This document shows, piece after piece, positions 1-6,827 of a DNA stretch of 17,102 nucleotides. Every line of letters starts with the position of its first letter. Position 1 is the first letter of the stretch. Source of the DNA: DAIRUS01 sp036803205 (GTDB lineage Bacteria > Patescibacteriota > Minisyncoccia > Minisyncoccales > GBS-2). A program made the position numbers and the translations under genes. The stretch spans positions 1 through 17,102 of the forward strand of contig DAIRUS010000012.1 in assembly GCA_036803205.1 (NCBI GenBank), read 5' to 3'. The notes beneath the pieces were generated by a model. It had not been told where the DNA came from. It saw nothing but the letters and a program-made list of their open reading frames with translations, and did not search any database.

Positions 1-161
1 TGGGGTATAAATTTCCCTAAATAAGGATGTAATCTGTGAACATGTTTTGTTCTTTTCCACTCTGGAACGTCAGCAAAAGATAAATCAATTCCAAAATTTT
101 GAATATTTTTTTCTTGCCAATTAAAAATTTTTTGTTTTTGATCAGTCAATATTTCCGTCAT
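1..161 (-). CDS. Putative DNA methyltransferase, N-terminal fragment (partial)
   Basis: This is the first 53 codons of a minus-strand gene that runs off the left edge of the window. The reading frame starts at an ATG (161-159) 8 bases past the dnaE stop codon, so it is probably co-transcribed with dnaE; a weak GAAGG that could serve as ribosome binding site overlaps the dnaE stop. The fragment ends with KRTKHVHRLHPYLGKFIP. The HPYxxKFIP motif is characteristic of the N-terminal part of N4/N6-type (beta-class) DNA methyltransferases, where it precedes the catalytic and SAM-binding motifs. Those motifs are outside the window, so the assignment rests on this short motif alone. It could be an orphan methylase or part of a restriction-modification system. 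Confidence 0.55.
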   Translation of the reverse strand, partial: MTEILTDQKQKIFNWQEKNIQNFGIDLSFADVPEWKRTKHVHRLHPYLGKFIP

Positions 162-169
162 TTTTTATT

Positions 170-3100
170 TTAACCTTCAATTAATTCTTCGATTTGTTCG
201 CAGATGATTTTTGGAACGCCATCTCTGGCATCAACCCGGCCGGAAACTAAAACAATTTTATTTTCTTGAAAAGCGGTGGGGTTTTTTTGAATGATGCTGG
301 GGAAAACAATCACTTCAATTTTGTCGGTTAAATCTTCCAAATTCATAAACAACATCGGGCTTCCATTTCTAGTAAAAATTCTCTTAATTTGGGAGATAAT
401 ACCACCGATTCTGATTGGCCGACCGAACAAATTTGGTTTTAAATTAGCAATTTTCATTGCTTTTTTTTCTAAAACTTTCTGGAAGTCGTCTAAAGGATGT
501 GAGCTGACAAATAGCCCAAGCAATTCTTTTTCCCAAAAAATTTTCTCCCACTTGGTGGCTGGGGTTGTATTTTCAAGATAAATTTTATTTTGGGGAGCAT
601 CCGGCCTGTTTTTTTGGAAAAGCCCAAAAAGTGTTTTTTGGCCATTAAGTTTAATTCTTTGATGCTCTCGGTTAAATTCCAAGAGCTTTTCCAAATTTAA
701 TAAAAGTTTTTTTCTCTCCTCAAATTTTTCAAAAGTTCCGGCTTTAATTAAACTCTCCAATGATTTTTTATTTAAATCTTTACAATTTATTCTCAAAAGA
801 AAATCCTCAGTCGACTGAAAGGGGCCGTTTAATTCTCTTTCTTTGACTATTGTCTCAACACAGTTTTCTCCTACATTTTTGATTGCCAATAATCCAAAAC
901 GAATTTGTTTTTTTTCCGGCACAACGGTGAAATTGCGCCAACTTTCATTGATATCAGGCGGCAAAACTTCAATACCCATTCTCTTGCATTCTCCAATTAA
1001 AAAACCAATTCTTTCTACATCTGCCTTTTCGGAAGTTAAGAGAGCGGCCATAAATTCTAGGGGGAAATTGGCTTTTAAATAGGCGGTTTGGTAGGCAATA
1101 ATGGCGTAAGCACAGGAATGGGACCTATTAAAAGAATAACGAGCGAAAGGTTCAAACCAGTTCCAAATTTTTTGAGCAACACTTTCTTCGATTTCGTTTT
1201 TTTTACAACCTTCGATAAATTTTTCTTTTTGAGCCAGAAGTAGATTTTTAATTTTTTTACCAATTGCTTTTCTTAAAATATCGGCTTCGGCTAAAGAAAA
1301 ACCAGCTAGTTCTTGGGCAATTTTCATCACTTGTTCTTGATAGAGACAAATACCATAGGTGGATTCTAAAATTGGTTTTAGCTTGGGATGTAAATATTCA
1401 ATTTTCTTCTTTTTATGTTTTCCGGCGATATAATCTGGAATAAATTGCATCGGGCCTGGTCGATAGAGGGCGACCATGGCGATAATATCCTCTAATTCGG
1501 TTGGTTTTAATTGTTTTAAATACCTTCTCATCCCCTCTGATTCAAGTTGAAAAATTCCAATGCAGTCTCCTTTTTGTAACAATCGATAGGTCTTTTTATC
1601 ATTTAAGGGGAGATTTTCAATATCAATTTTTTGATTATGAACCTTATAAATTCTTGATAGAGTGTCTTCAATGATGGTTAAGTTTTTTAATCCTAAAAAA
1701 TCCATTTTTAAAAGTCCCAATTCTTCAATAGCGTGCATTTCATATTGAGTGACAATATTTTGGTCGTCTTGAGTTGGATGTTGAAGGGGAACAATTTCAT
1801 TCAATGGCTCCGAAGAGATAACCACTCCGCAGGCATGAGTTGAGGCATGGCGAGCCACTCCTTCTAGTTTTCTGGCGCATTCAATTAATCGTCTAACTTT
1901 CTCATCTGATTCATAAAGTTGACGAAATTCAGCAATTTTCGCTAAAGCCTCATCTAAGTTTAGACCAAACGGAATCATTTTTGCCACTCTATCACAAAAA
2001 GCATATTGATAATTTAGGGCTCGACCAACGTCTCTGACAACCGCTCTGGCAGCCATTGTTCCAAAAGTGATAATTTGGGCCACTTTTTCTCGGCCATATC
2101 TTTGAGCAACATAATTTATCACTTCGTCTCTTCTTCGGTCAGTAAAATCCAAATCAATATCAGGCAAAGAAATCCTTTCCGGATTTAAAAATCTTTCAAA
2201 AAGGAGTTTATATTTTATTGGGTCTATATTGGTAATATTGAGAAGGTAAGCGACTAGAGAACCTCCCACCGAACCTCTACCTGGGCCGGTGACAATCCGA
2301 TTAGCTTTTGCCCAATTGACAACATCCTGAACAATTAAAAAATAAGAGGCAAAACCCGTTTGTTTAATTATCGAAAGTTCATATTTTAATCTTTCAATAA
2401 CTTCTTGCCTTGGATTTTCGCCAAATTTTTTTTTTAAACCTTCTTGACAGAGCTCTTCTAAATATTCCTCGACTGTTTTTCCAGATGGAGGGATATATTG
2501 AGGTAATCTAACTTTTCCCAATTCAAAACTGAAATTACAGTCTGAGACAATTTTTTGAGTATTGTCTATAACTTCAGGCATCTCTTTGAAATCTTGAATC
2601 ATTTTTTCGGAAGGGCGGAAAGAAAAATCATCAGCTTTCATTGTTAACCTTTCAGGATCATTAGGATCGGCACCGGTATTAATAAGCATTAAAATATCTT
2701 GAGCCTCAGCATCTTCTGGTTTTAGGTAATGGGAATCATTAGTAGCAACCAGAGGAATTTTTAGTTTTTTTGACATTTTAATCAGGGCTTGATTGACTAT
2801 TTTTTGCTCTTTCAAATTTGGGTGATATTGTATTTCCAAATAAAAATTATCTTTTCCAAAAATTTCTTGATACCTTAGGGCAGTTTTTTCCGCCTCTTTA
2901 ATCTCTTTTGCTAAAATTAATTGAGGAATTTTTCCTTGAAGACAGGCAGTTAAACAAATTAAGCCCTTGGAGTGTTGAACTAGTAATTCCTCATCAATTC
3001 TCGGTTTGTAATAAAAACCTTCTAAATGGGCGTCGGTAATTAATTTCACTAAATTTCTGTAACCTTCTTTATCTTTCACCAACAATATCAAATGGTATCT

Positions 3101-3352
3101 TTTATCATCAATCTTAGGCCTTTTTTGGTTTATTTTCTCAAAAGCCAAATACATTTCACAGCCGATAATGGGTTTTATTCCTTTTTCAGTTGCTTTTTTG
3201 TAAAATTCTACTGCTCCATAGATTGCGCCGTGGTCAGTTAAAGCTACTGAATCCATACCCAATTTTTGGACATAGTCCAAAAGTTCATCTATCTTTGGCA
3301 AACCATCGAGTAGGGAATAGTGACTGTGAACATGAAGATGAGTAAACTTCAT
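170..3352 (-). CDS. dnaE: DNA polymerase III subunit alpha (DnaE)
   Basis: Replicative DNA polymerase, 1060 residues, slightly shorter than the roughly 1160 of E. coli. The PHP domain occupies about residues 3-270, followed by the C-family polymerase core. The catalytic aspartates are D400 and D402 in PDIDLDF, plus D551 in KMDFLGL; the conserved GPGRGS loop is at 356-361. A helix-hairpin-helix region lies near 815-845, QKTLF (905-909) fits the beta-clamp binding motif QxxLF, and an OB fold fills about 977-1055. The protein stops right after the OB fold, so the C-terminal tau-binding region of E. coli DnaE is absent. All nine expected PHP metal ligands appear present (H7, H9, D16, H41, E66, H87, C137, D206, H208), which suggests intrinsic proofreading. 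The start codon lies 84 bases from the divergent rnhB. Confidence 0.97.
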   Translation of the reverse strand: MKFTHLHVHSHYSLLDGLPKIDELLDYVQKLGMDSVALTDHGAIYGAVEFYKKATEKGIKPIIGCEMYLAFEKINQKRPKIDDKRYHLILLVKDKEGYRNLVKLITDAHLEGFYYKPRIDEELLVQHSKGLICLTACLQGKIPQLILAKEIKEAEKTALRYQEIFGKDNFYLEIQYHPNLKEQKIVNQALIKMSKKLKIPLVATNDSHYLKPEDAEAQDILMLINTGADPNDPERLTMKADDFSFRPSEKMIQDFKEMPEVIDNTQKIVSDCNFSFELGKVRLPQYIPPSGKTVEEYLEELCQEGLKKKFGENPRQEVIERLKYELSIIKQTGFASYFLIVQDVVNWAKANRIVTGPGRGSVGGSLVAYLLNITNIDPIKYKLLFERFLNPERISLPDIDLDFTDRRRDEVINYVAQRYGREKVAQIITFGTMAARAVVRDVGRALNYQYAFCDRVAKMIPFGLNLDEALAKIAEFRQLYESDEKVRRLIECARKLEGVARHASTHACGVVISSEPLNEIVPLQHPTQDDQNIVTQYEMHAIEELGLLKMDFLGLKNLTIIEDTLSRIYKVHNQKIDIENLPLNDKKTYRLLQKGDCIGIFQLESEGMRRYLKQLKPTELEDIIAMVALYRPGPMQFIPDYIAGKHKKKKIEYLHPKLKPILESTYGICLYQEQVMKIAQELAGFSLAEADILRKAIGKKIKNLLLAQKEKFIEGCKKNEIEESVAQKIWNWFEPFARYSFNRSHSCAYAIIAYQTAYLKANFPLEFMAALLTSEKADVERIGFLIGECKRMGIEVLPPDINESWRNFTVVPEKKQIRFGLLAIKNVGENCVETIVKERELNGPFQSTEDFLLRINCKDLNKKSLESLIKAGTFEKFEERKKLLLNLEKLLEFNREHQRIKLNGQKTLFGLFQKNRPDAPQNKIYLENTTPATKWEKIFWEKELLGLFVSSHPLDDFQKVLEKKAMKIANLKPNLFGRPIRIGGIISQIKRIFTRNGSPMLFMNLEDLTDKIEVIVFPSIIQKNPTAFQENKIVLVSGRVDARDGVPKIICEQIEELIEG

Positions 3353-3383
3353 AAAATAAAAATTTAATCAAAGAGATTAGTTC

Positions 3384-3412
3384 ATTTTACTTTTTCCCAA
3401 AAACTAAGTCAA
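3384..3412 (-). promoter_or_regulatory. Sigma70-type promoter for dnaE
   Basis: Read on the minus strand, TTGACT (3412-3407) is separated by exactly 17 bases from TAAAAT (3389-3384), a near-consensus -35/-10 pair. Transcription would begin near 3377, giving a leader of about 25 bases before the dnaE ATG. No Shine-Dalgarno sequence is visible in that leader. Confidence 0.6.
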
Positions 3413-3415
3413 TTG

Positions 3416-3424
3416 TGATAAAAT
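3416..3424 (+). promoter_or_regulatory. Extended -10 promoter element for rnhB
   Basis: TGATAAAAT is an extended -10 element (TGn plus TAAAAT) 12 bases upstream of the rnhB ATG; no good -35 is seen. If used, the transcript would have a leader of only about six bases, too short for a Shine-Dalgarno sequence. It lies back to back with the dnaE -35 box, so the two promoters would compete for the same DNA. Confidence 0.4.
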
Positions 3425-3436
3425 AAATTTAAAATA

Positions 3437-4093
3437 ATGAAATACCCTAACACAAGCGAAGAAAAAAAACTATGGAAAAAAGGATATCAATTTGTTGTTG
3501 GTTTAGATGAAGCAGGCCGAGGATCCCTGGCCGGACCAGTGGTGGCGGCTGCTGTTTCAATAAACACAAAATACAAAATACAAAATATAAATTTAAAAGA
3601 TTCTAAAAAGTTGACGCCAAAACAAAGAGAACAATTTTATAAACTTATAATCAAAAATCCAAACATTGAGTGGGGGATAGGTAAGGTTTCAGAAAAAATT
3701 ATTGACAAAATCAATATTTTGGAGGCAACAAAATTAGCAATGAAAAGAGCGATTAGGAATTTAATTAAAAAATGTCAAAATAAAGAAACAAAAAAACAGA
3801 TTAGTTATTTTTTGATTTTGGACGGCAAAATGAAACTAAAACTATCAATTCCCCAAAAATCAATTATCAAAGCAGATGAGAAAGTTTTCTCCTGTACAGT
3901 AGCGAGCATTATTGCTAAAGTAAGGCGAGATAGAACGATGATGTTTTATCATAAAAAATATCCAAGATATGGATTTGATAAACACAAAGGCTATCCCACT
4001 AAGTATCATTTAAAAATGTTAAAAAAATTTGGCTCCTGCCCAATTCATCGGAAGAACTTTCAACCGCTCAAGAGAAGCCTTGAAAAATTTTAA
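3437..4093 (+). CDS. rnhB: Ribonuclease HII
   Basis: Removes ribonucleotides embedded in DNA and the RNA strand of RNA-DNA hybrids. The 218-residue length is normal for the family. The signature DEAGRGSLAGP begins at D24 and E25, and the remaining acidic active-site residues are D129 (LDG) and D147 (KADE), so the DEDD set is complete; DSKKLT follows at 55-60. Between the first strand and DSKKL, residues around 43-54 are encoded by three copies of the heptamer CAAAATA (3567-3587), a loop expansion. It is the first gene of the rnhB-rpmF-nusB-rnc-rpsP run. The ATG fits the family's usual start; no ribosome binding site is visible. Confidence 0.95.
   Translation: MKYPNTSEEKKLWKKGYQFVVGLDEAGRGSLAGPVVAAAVSINTKYKIQNINLKDSKKLTPKQREQFYKLIIKNPNIEWGIGKVSEKIIDKINILEATKLAMKRAIRNLIKKCQNKETKKQISYFLILDGKMKLKLSIPQKSIIKADEKVFSCTVASIIAKVRRDRTMMFYHKKYPRYGFDKHKGYPTKYHLKMLKKFGSCPIHRKNFQPLKRSLEKF
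3567..3587 (+). repeat. CAAAATA heptamer, three tandem copies inside rnhB
   Basis: Three perfect copies of CAAAATA at 3567-3573, 3574-3580 and 3581-3587, in frame within rnhB and encoding part of NTKYKIQN. Twenty-one bases preserve the reading frame. A closely related heptamer array lies inside trmD. Confidence 0.85.
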
Positions 4094-4152
4094 CCTTTTT
4101 GTTATCATGAAAGATAGCTTTATCAATTTTTTATTTTGAATAATAAAAAAAC

Positions 4153-4443
4153 ATGGCCGTTCCCAAAAAAAGAACATCAAAATCCCGGCAGTTAAAACGG
4201 AGATCACAAATTTTTTTAAGAAAGCCCGCTTTAGTTAAGTGTCCAAAATGTGGGCATTTAATTTTACCCCATACGGTCTGTTCTTTCTGTGGCTATTATA
4301 AAGGCAAAGAAGCGATAAATGTTTTAGCCAAATTGGACAAAAAGGAAAGAAAAAAGCGAGAAAAGGAAATGAAAATGAAAGAAAAAGAAGAAAAAAAAGA
4401 AAAACCCTTGAGCTGGAAAGAGCTTTCAAGAAAACATTTTTAA
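4153..4443 (+). CDS. rpmF: 50S ribosomal protein L32 with charged C-terminal extension
   Basis: Structural protein of the large ribosomal subunit. The MAVPKKRTSKSR start is diagnostic of bL32. A zinc ribbon is formed by C30-x2-C33 and C43-x2-C46. The protein has 96 residues against about 57-60 in most bacteria; the extra part is a run of lysine and glutamate (about 60-83) ending in PLSWKELSRKHF, predicted helical and probably exposed. It sits between rnhB and nusB, with 11 bases to nusB. A rpmF neighbouring rnc and nusB is a familiar bacterial arrangement of translation and RNA-processing genes. Confidence 0.95.
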   Translation: MAVPKKRTSKSRQLKRRSQIFLRKPALVKCPKCGHLILPHTVCSFCGYYKGKEAINVLAKLDKKERKKREKEMKMKEKEEKKEKPLSWKELSRKHF

Positions 4444-4454
4444 TACCTTCTTCT

Positions 4455-4880
4455 ATGAGTTCAAGGCATTTGTCAAGAAGTATTGTTATGCAATCTCTTT
4501 ACGAGTGGGATTTTTCGGATAAAAAGGCGGACTTGGAAAAAATTGTTGAGCGAAATTTTAAAGAGTTTGGTCCAGGGTTAGAAGATAAAAGTTTTGTTTG
4601 GGAATTGATTAGGGGGGTGATTCAACACTTAAAAGAAATTGATAAAATTATTTCAAAATCTGCTCCCCAATGGCCATTAGACCAAATTGCTATTATTGAC
4701 AGAAATATCCTCAGGATTGGAATTTATGAATTATTATTTGGAAATAAAGAGGCCGTTCCGCCAAAGGTGGCTCTTAATGAAGCAATCGAGCTGGGAAAAT
4801 CTTTTGGTGGTGAAAACTCTGGCCGATTCATTAATGGCGTTTTGGGAACGATCTATCGAGAAATGGAAAAAATAATATAA
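4455..4880 (+). CDS. nusB: Transcription antitermination factor NusB
   Basis: RNA-binding partner of ribosomal protein S10 in the antitermination complex that supports rRNA transcription. It has 141 residues, the normal size for the all-helical NusB fold. The N-terminal SRHLSRSIVMQSLYEWDF and the conserved C-terminal block from LRIGIYELLF through PPKVALNEAIELGKSFG to SGRFINGVLG are typical. It lies 11 bases after rpmF and 18 bases before rnc. No Shine-Dalgarno sequence is visible upstream of the ATG. Confidence 0.95.
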   Translation: MSSRHLSRSIVMQSLYEWDFSDKKADLEKIVERNFKEFGPGLEDKSFVWELIRGVIQHLKEIDKIISKSAPQWPLDQIAIIDRNILRIGIYELLFGNKEAVPPKVALNEAIELGKSFGGENSGRFINGVLGTIYREMEKII

Positions 4881-4898
4881 ACATATTTCAGTTATTTT

Positions 4899-5588
4899 AT
4901 GAAAGACTTTTCTTTTCTTGAAAAAAAACTAAGTTTAAAATTTAAAAACAAGGATTTACTTGTCCAGGCCTTTTGTCATCGTTCTTATTTAAACGAAAAT
5001 CCAAAGTTTTATTTAGAACATAATGAGAGATTGGAATTTTTAGGCGACGCGGTCTTAGAATTAGTAGTCACTGAATATCTCTATCAAACATATCCTAAAA
5101 AATCAGAAGGCGAACTAACTAATTGGCGAGCCGCTTTAGTTAATGCCAAGATGCTGGCTGAGGTGGCTAAGAGCTTAGATTTTAATGATTTTTTATTATT
5201 ATCTAAGGGAGAAAGCCGAGAGATGGGAAAGGCTAGATTATACATTTTGGCTAATACTTTCGAAGCGTTTATCGGAGCAGTTTATCTCGACCAAGGATAT
5301 AAAGCCTGTCAAGAATTTATAAAAAAATATTTAATCATTAGATTACCAGAAATTATTGAAAAAGGTCTTTTTAAAGATGCCAAATCCCATTTTCAAGAAG
5401 AAGCCCAAGAAAGGGTTGGGATTACTCCTGTTTATAAAGTTTTGGAAGAATGGGGACCAGACCATGCCAAACATTTTATTGTTGGTGTGTATTTGGGTGA
5501 TGAATTGGTCGCCAAAGGCGATGGTTCTTCAAAACAAGAAGCTGAGCTAGAAGCGGCCCAAAATGCTTTAGAAATTAAAAATTGGTAA
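4899..5588 (+). CDS. rnc: Ribonuclease III
   Basis: Double-strand-specific endoribonuclease that processes rRNA precursors and structured mRNAs. It has 229 residues: a catalytic RIII domain (about 5-150) with the signature HNERLEFLGDAVLEL, and a double-stranded RNA-binding domain (about 158-226) starting DAKSHFQEEAQ. Using E. coli equivalents, E43 (E38), D50 (D45) and E122 (E117) are present, but the position of metal ligand D114 is asparagine N119 in LANTFEAFIGA. The codon reads AAT, one base change from GAT. The gene ends 8 bases before the ATG chosen for rpsP. The rnc-rpsP adjacency resembles the rnc/smc/rpsP neighbourhood of other bacteria. Confidence 0.95.
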   Translation: MKDFSFLEKKLSLKFKNKDLLVQAFCHRSYLNENPKFYLEHNERLEFLGDAVLELVVTEYLYQTYPKKSEGELTNWRAALVNAKMLAEVAKSLDFNDFLLLSKGESREMGKARLYILANTFEAFIGAVYLDQGYKACQEFIKKYLIIRLPEIIEKGLFKDAKSHFQEEAQERVGITPVYKVLEEWGPDHAKHFIVGVYLGDELVAKGDGSSKQEAELEAAQNALEIKNW

Positions 5589-5596
5589 AAAATTCT

Positions 5597-5941
5597 ATGT
5601 TAACAATTAGATTATTTAGAGTAGGTAAAAAAAATCAGCCATCTTTTAAAATCGTCGTCACAGATAAACGAAACCCTCCCCGAGGCGGACTTTTTGTTGA
5701 GGAGGTTGGTTTTTGGAATCCTTTAACAAAAGAAAAAGTTTTGAGAAAAGAAAGAGTCAAATATTGGTTATCGGTTGGAGCTCAACCTTCAAGAACAGTT
5801 TATAATTTATTGCTGACTGAGAAAATTTTGGAAGGAAAAAAAATACCGAAACACAAAAAGAAAAAAACAGACCAAGAGAAACCTTCTGAAGGAATTAAAA
5901 CAGAACAATTACCCCAAAAACCGAATGAAGGAGGAACTTAA
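5597..5941 (+). CDS. rpsP: 30S ribosomal protein S16
   Basis: Small-subunit ribosomal protein. The start MLTIRLFRVGKKNQPSFKIV is the family's usual N-terminus, so the ATG at 5597 is preferred; an upstream TTG at 5582 would add five residues and overlap rnc by seven bases. The bS16 core, including VDKR-like VTDKRNPPRGG and VGAQPSRTVYNLL, ends near residue 80. The remaining 35 or so residues form a lysine, glutamate and proline-rich tail. The product is 114 residues against about 82 in E. coli. A new promoter begins three bases after the stop codon, and the usual downstream partner khpA is about 1 kb away. Confidence 0.96.
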   Translation: MLTIRLFRVGKKNQPSFKIVVTDKRNPPRGGLFVEEVGFWNPLTKEKVLRKERVKYWLSVGAQPSRTVYNLLLTEKILEGKKIPKHKKKKTDQEKPSEGIKTEQLPQKPNEGGT

Positions 5942-5943
5942 AC

Positions 5944-5971
5944 TTGACAAATTGTAAGATAGTGCTAAAAT
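5944..5971 (+). promoter_or_regulatory. Strong sigma70-type promoter for the 62-residue peptide gene
   Basis: A perfect TTGACA (5944-5949) is followed after 16 bases by TAAAAT (5966-5971) with an extended -10 TG at 5963-5964. A second perfect TATAAT occurs at 5973-5978 but is 23 bases from the -35, so it is less likely to be used. The -35 box begins three bases after the rpsP stop, so this unit starts immediately at the operon's end. Confidence 0.65.
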
Positions 5972-5990
5972 TTATAATGTGGCAAGCTGC

Positions 5991-6003
5991 AAAAAGGAGG
6001 TGA
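5991..6003 (+). promoter_or_regulatory. Full-consensus Shine-Dalgarno sequence
   Basis: AAAAAGGAGGTGA ends five bases before the ATG at 6008 and is complementary to essentially the whole anti-Shine-Dalgarno tail of 16S rRNA. Nearly all other genes in this window lack a recognisable Shine-Dalgarno sequence, so this one predicts unusually strong translation initiation. Confidence 0.85.
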
Positions 6004-6007
6004 AAAA

Positions 6008-6196
6008 ATGTGGCTTTTGCCATTAGTTCTTGGAGGATGTTTGATGAGTGGTAGTTTAAGTGGAATTGCCATCTTCTATTGGTATCGGTGGAAGAAACCA
6101 GATGGCAAGGAAATCAGAACAATCTTCAAGTTGTTGCTCGGCGCCATTGTTGGCGTCGGAGCCATCCTTCTCGTCGGCGGCCTGATTCTGGAATAG
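6008..6196 (+). CDS. Small two-helix membrane peptide, function unknown
   Basis: A 62-residue protein I do not recognise. It is predicted to form a helical hairpin: residues 2-26 and 39-61 are hydrophobic and glycine-rich (G15xxxG19, G45xxxG49, GG at 57-58), joined by a charged loop KKPDGKEIR that would face the cytoplasm. C11 lies in LVLGGC, which only loosely resembles a lipobox and has no preceding positive charge, so a membrane helix is preferred to a lipoprotein signal. The gene has its own promoter, an ideal Shine-Dalgarno sequence and a strong terminator, so it is a single-gene unit with signals for high expression. Codon use (AAG over AAA, TTC only, many GGC, GTC, ATC) is G+C-richer than in neighbours, as in a highly expressed or acquired gene. 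A structural, pilin-like or toxin-like role cannot be decided. Confidence 0.75.
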   Translation: MWLLPLVLGGCLMSGSLSGIAIFYWYRWKKPDGKEIRTIFKLLLGAIVGVGAILLVGGLILE

Positions 6197-6203
6197 TTTA
6201 ATC

Positions 6204-6233
6204 GCGAGGGGTAAAAACCCCTCGCTTTTTTTT
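6204..6233 (+). terminator. Rho-independent terminator of the peptide gene
   Basis: A perfect nine-base-pair stem, GCGAGGGGT (6204-6212) with ACCCCTCGC (6217-6225), closes an AAAA loop and is followed by eight T (6226-6233). It lies eight bases past the stop codon at 6196 and is the strongest intrinsic terminator in the window. Confidence 0.93.
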
Positions 6234-6827
6234 GTTTTAAATTAAGGACTTTAACTAAGAGTTTGGGGACTTTTTTTCCTCTTCCTGAGAGCACCGCTCT
6301 TTTGTGTTGAACTCAGGTGAAGAAAGCAAGTGCGAGAAGGTGCAAATGAGACTTCTCGCTTTCTTAGGCGCCCCGCCTGCCTCTTTCAACCTAAGCGCTA
6401 ACCGTGCCTTTGGAGCAAGACCTATAATATCTCAGAGACATCTACTGAAACGCCGATGACATCACTATTTTCTTTGTCACTGATTTTTTGGTTGATGGTA
6501 GATAAATAAAATTCCTATCAGCCTTTTTCCTGATGGAGCTGCCAATGGTTCAGAGATTTTTTTAATTAATTTTTTAAGGTTATCAGAGTCTTTTTTGAAC
6601 GAGGATTGGGCCGGGAAGCTTTCTTTTTTACTTACAAGTAATCAGTGTTGCTCTATTGGGAAGTGGTGTTTGGCAACTCCCCTTTGTTTCTGTTTTAACT
6701 AGGATTTTAACGGTCATTGGGATAGGAAGTTTTTTTATCATTTAGAAAAGCGTAATCAGAAACTGAGGATTGGTTACTCTATTCCAACCTTTGGGTTTTT
6801 CCAATACGTTGGGGACTTATACAGGGC
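6234..6827. other. Gene-poor segment between the mini-gene and khpA
   Basis: About 600 bases with no convincing gene on either strand. The part 6284-6460 is visibly richer in G+C than the coding DNA around it and holds several stem-loops. An open frame at 6289-6459 (56 codons; GTG at 6304, TTG at 6307) has no ribosome binding site and no recognisable product. In 6502-6826 protein-like stretches appear in alternating frames, with joins near T-runs, as expected of a decayed membrane-protein gene. I looked for the hallmark sequences of RNase P RNA, tmRNA, SRP RNA and 5S rRNA and found none. Flanking conserved genes (rpsP upstream, khpA and trmD downstream) suggest the segment was inserted into, or expanded within, an ancestral operon. 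Confidence 0.6.
6284..6395. other. Cluster of stem-loops, possible structured RNA
   Basis: Consecutive inverted repeats: CCTGAG (6284-6289) with CTCAGG (6312-6317), enclosing a small AGAGC/GCTCT hairpin; then GCGAGAAG (6332-6339) with CTTCTCGC (6352-6359), extended by AAGAAA (6320-6325) with TTTCTT (6360-6365) across a six-base bulge; then CTTAGG (6363-6368) with CCTAAG (6390-6395). They lie downstream of a strong terminator and no good promoter is visible on either strand. Which strand, if either, is transcribed is unknown. Confidence 0.3.

Noticed and set aside
5582..5596. TTG start for rpsP overlapping rnc
   Set aside because: The ATG at 5597 gives exactly the canonical S16 N-terminus.
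6008..6043. LVLGGC as a lipoprotein signal
   Set aside because: Glycine at -2 is unusual, there is no positively charged N-terminal segment, and the hydrophobic stretch continues well past the cysteine as a membrane helix.
6008..6196. Two-helix glycine-rich hairpin resembling ATP synthase subunit c
   Set aside because: The second helix has no membrane-embedded glutamate or aspartate (the only acid is the terminal E62), the protein is short, and no other ATP synthase genes are nearby.
6289..6459. Open frame of 56 codons in the gene-poor segment
   Set aside because: It has only GTG or TTG near its start, no ribosome binding site, overlaps the stem-loop cluster, and encodes nothing recognisable.
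6234..6827. Known housekeeping RNA (RNase P RNA, tmRNA, SRP RNA, 5S rRNA)
   Set aside because: The hallmark conserved sequences and tRNA-like ends are absent on both strands. A minus-strand GAGGAAA...AGTCC resemblance near 6265-6283 has four inserted A and no matching downstream core.
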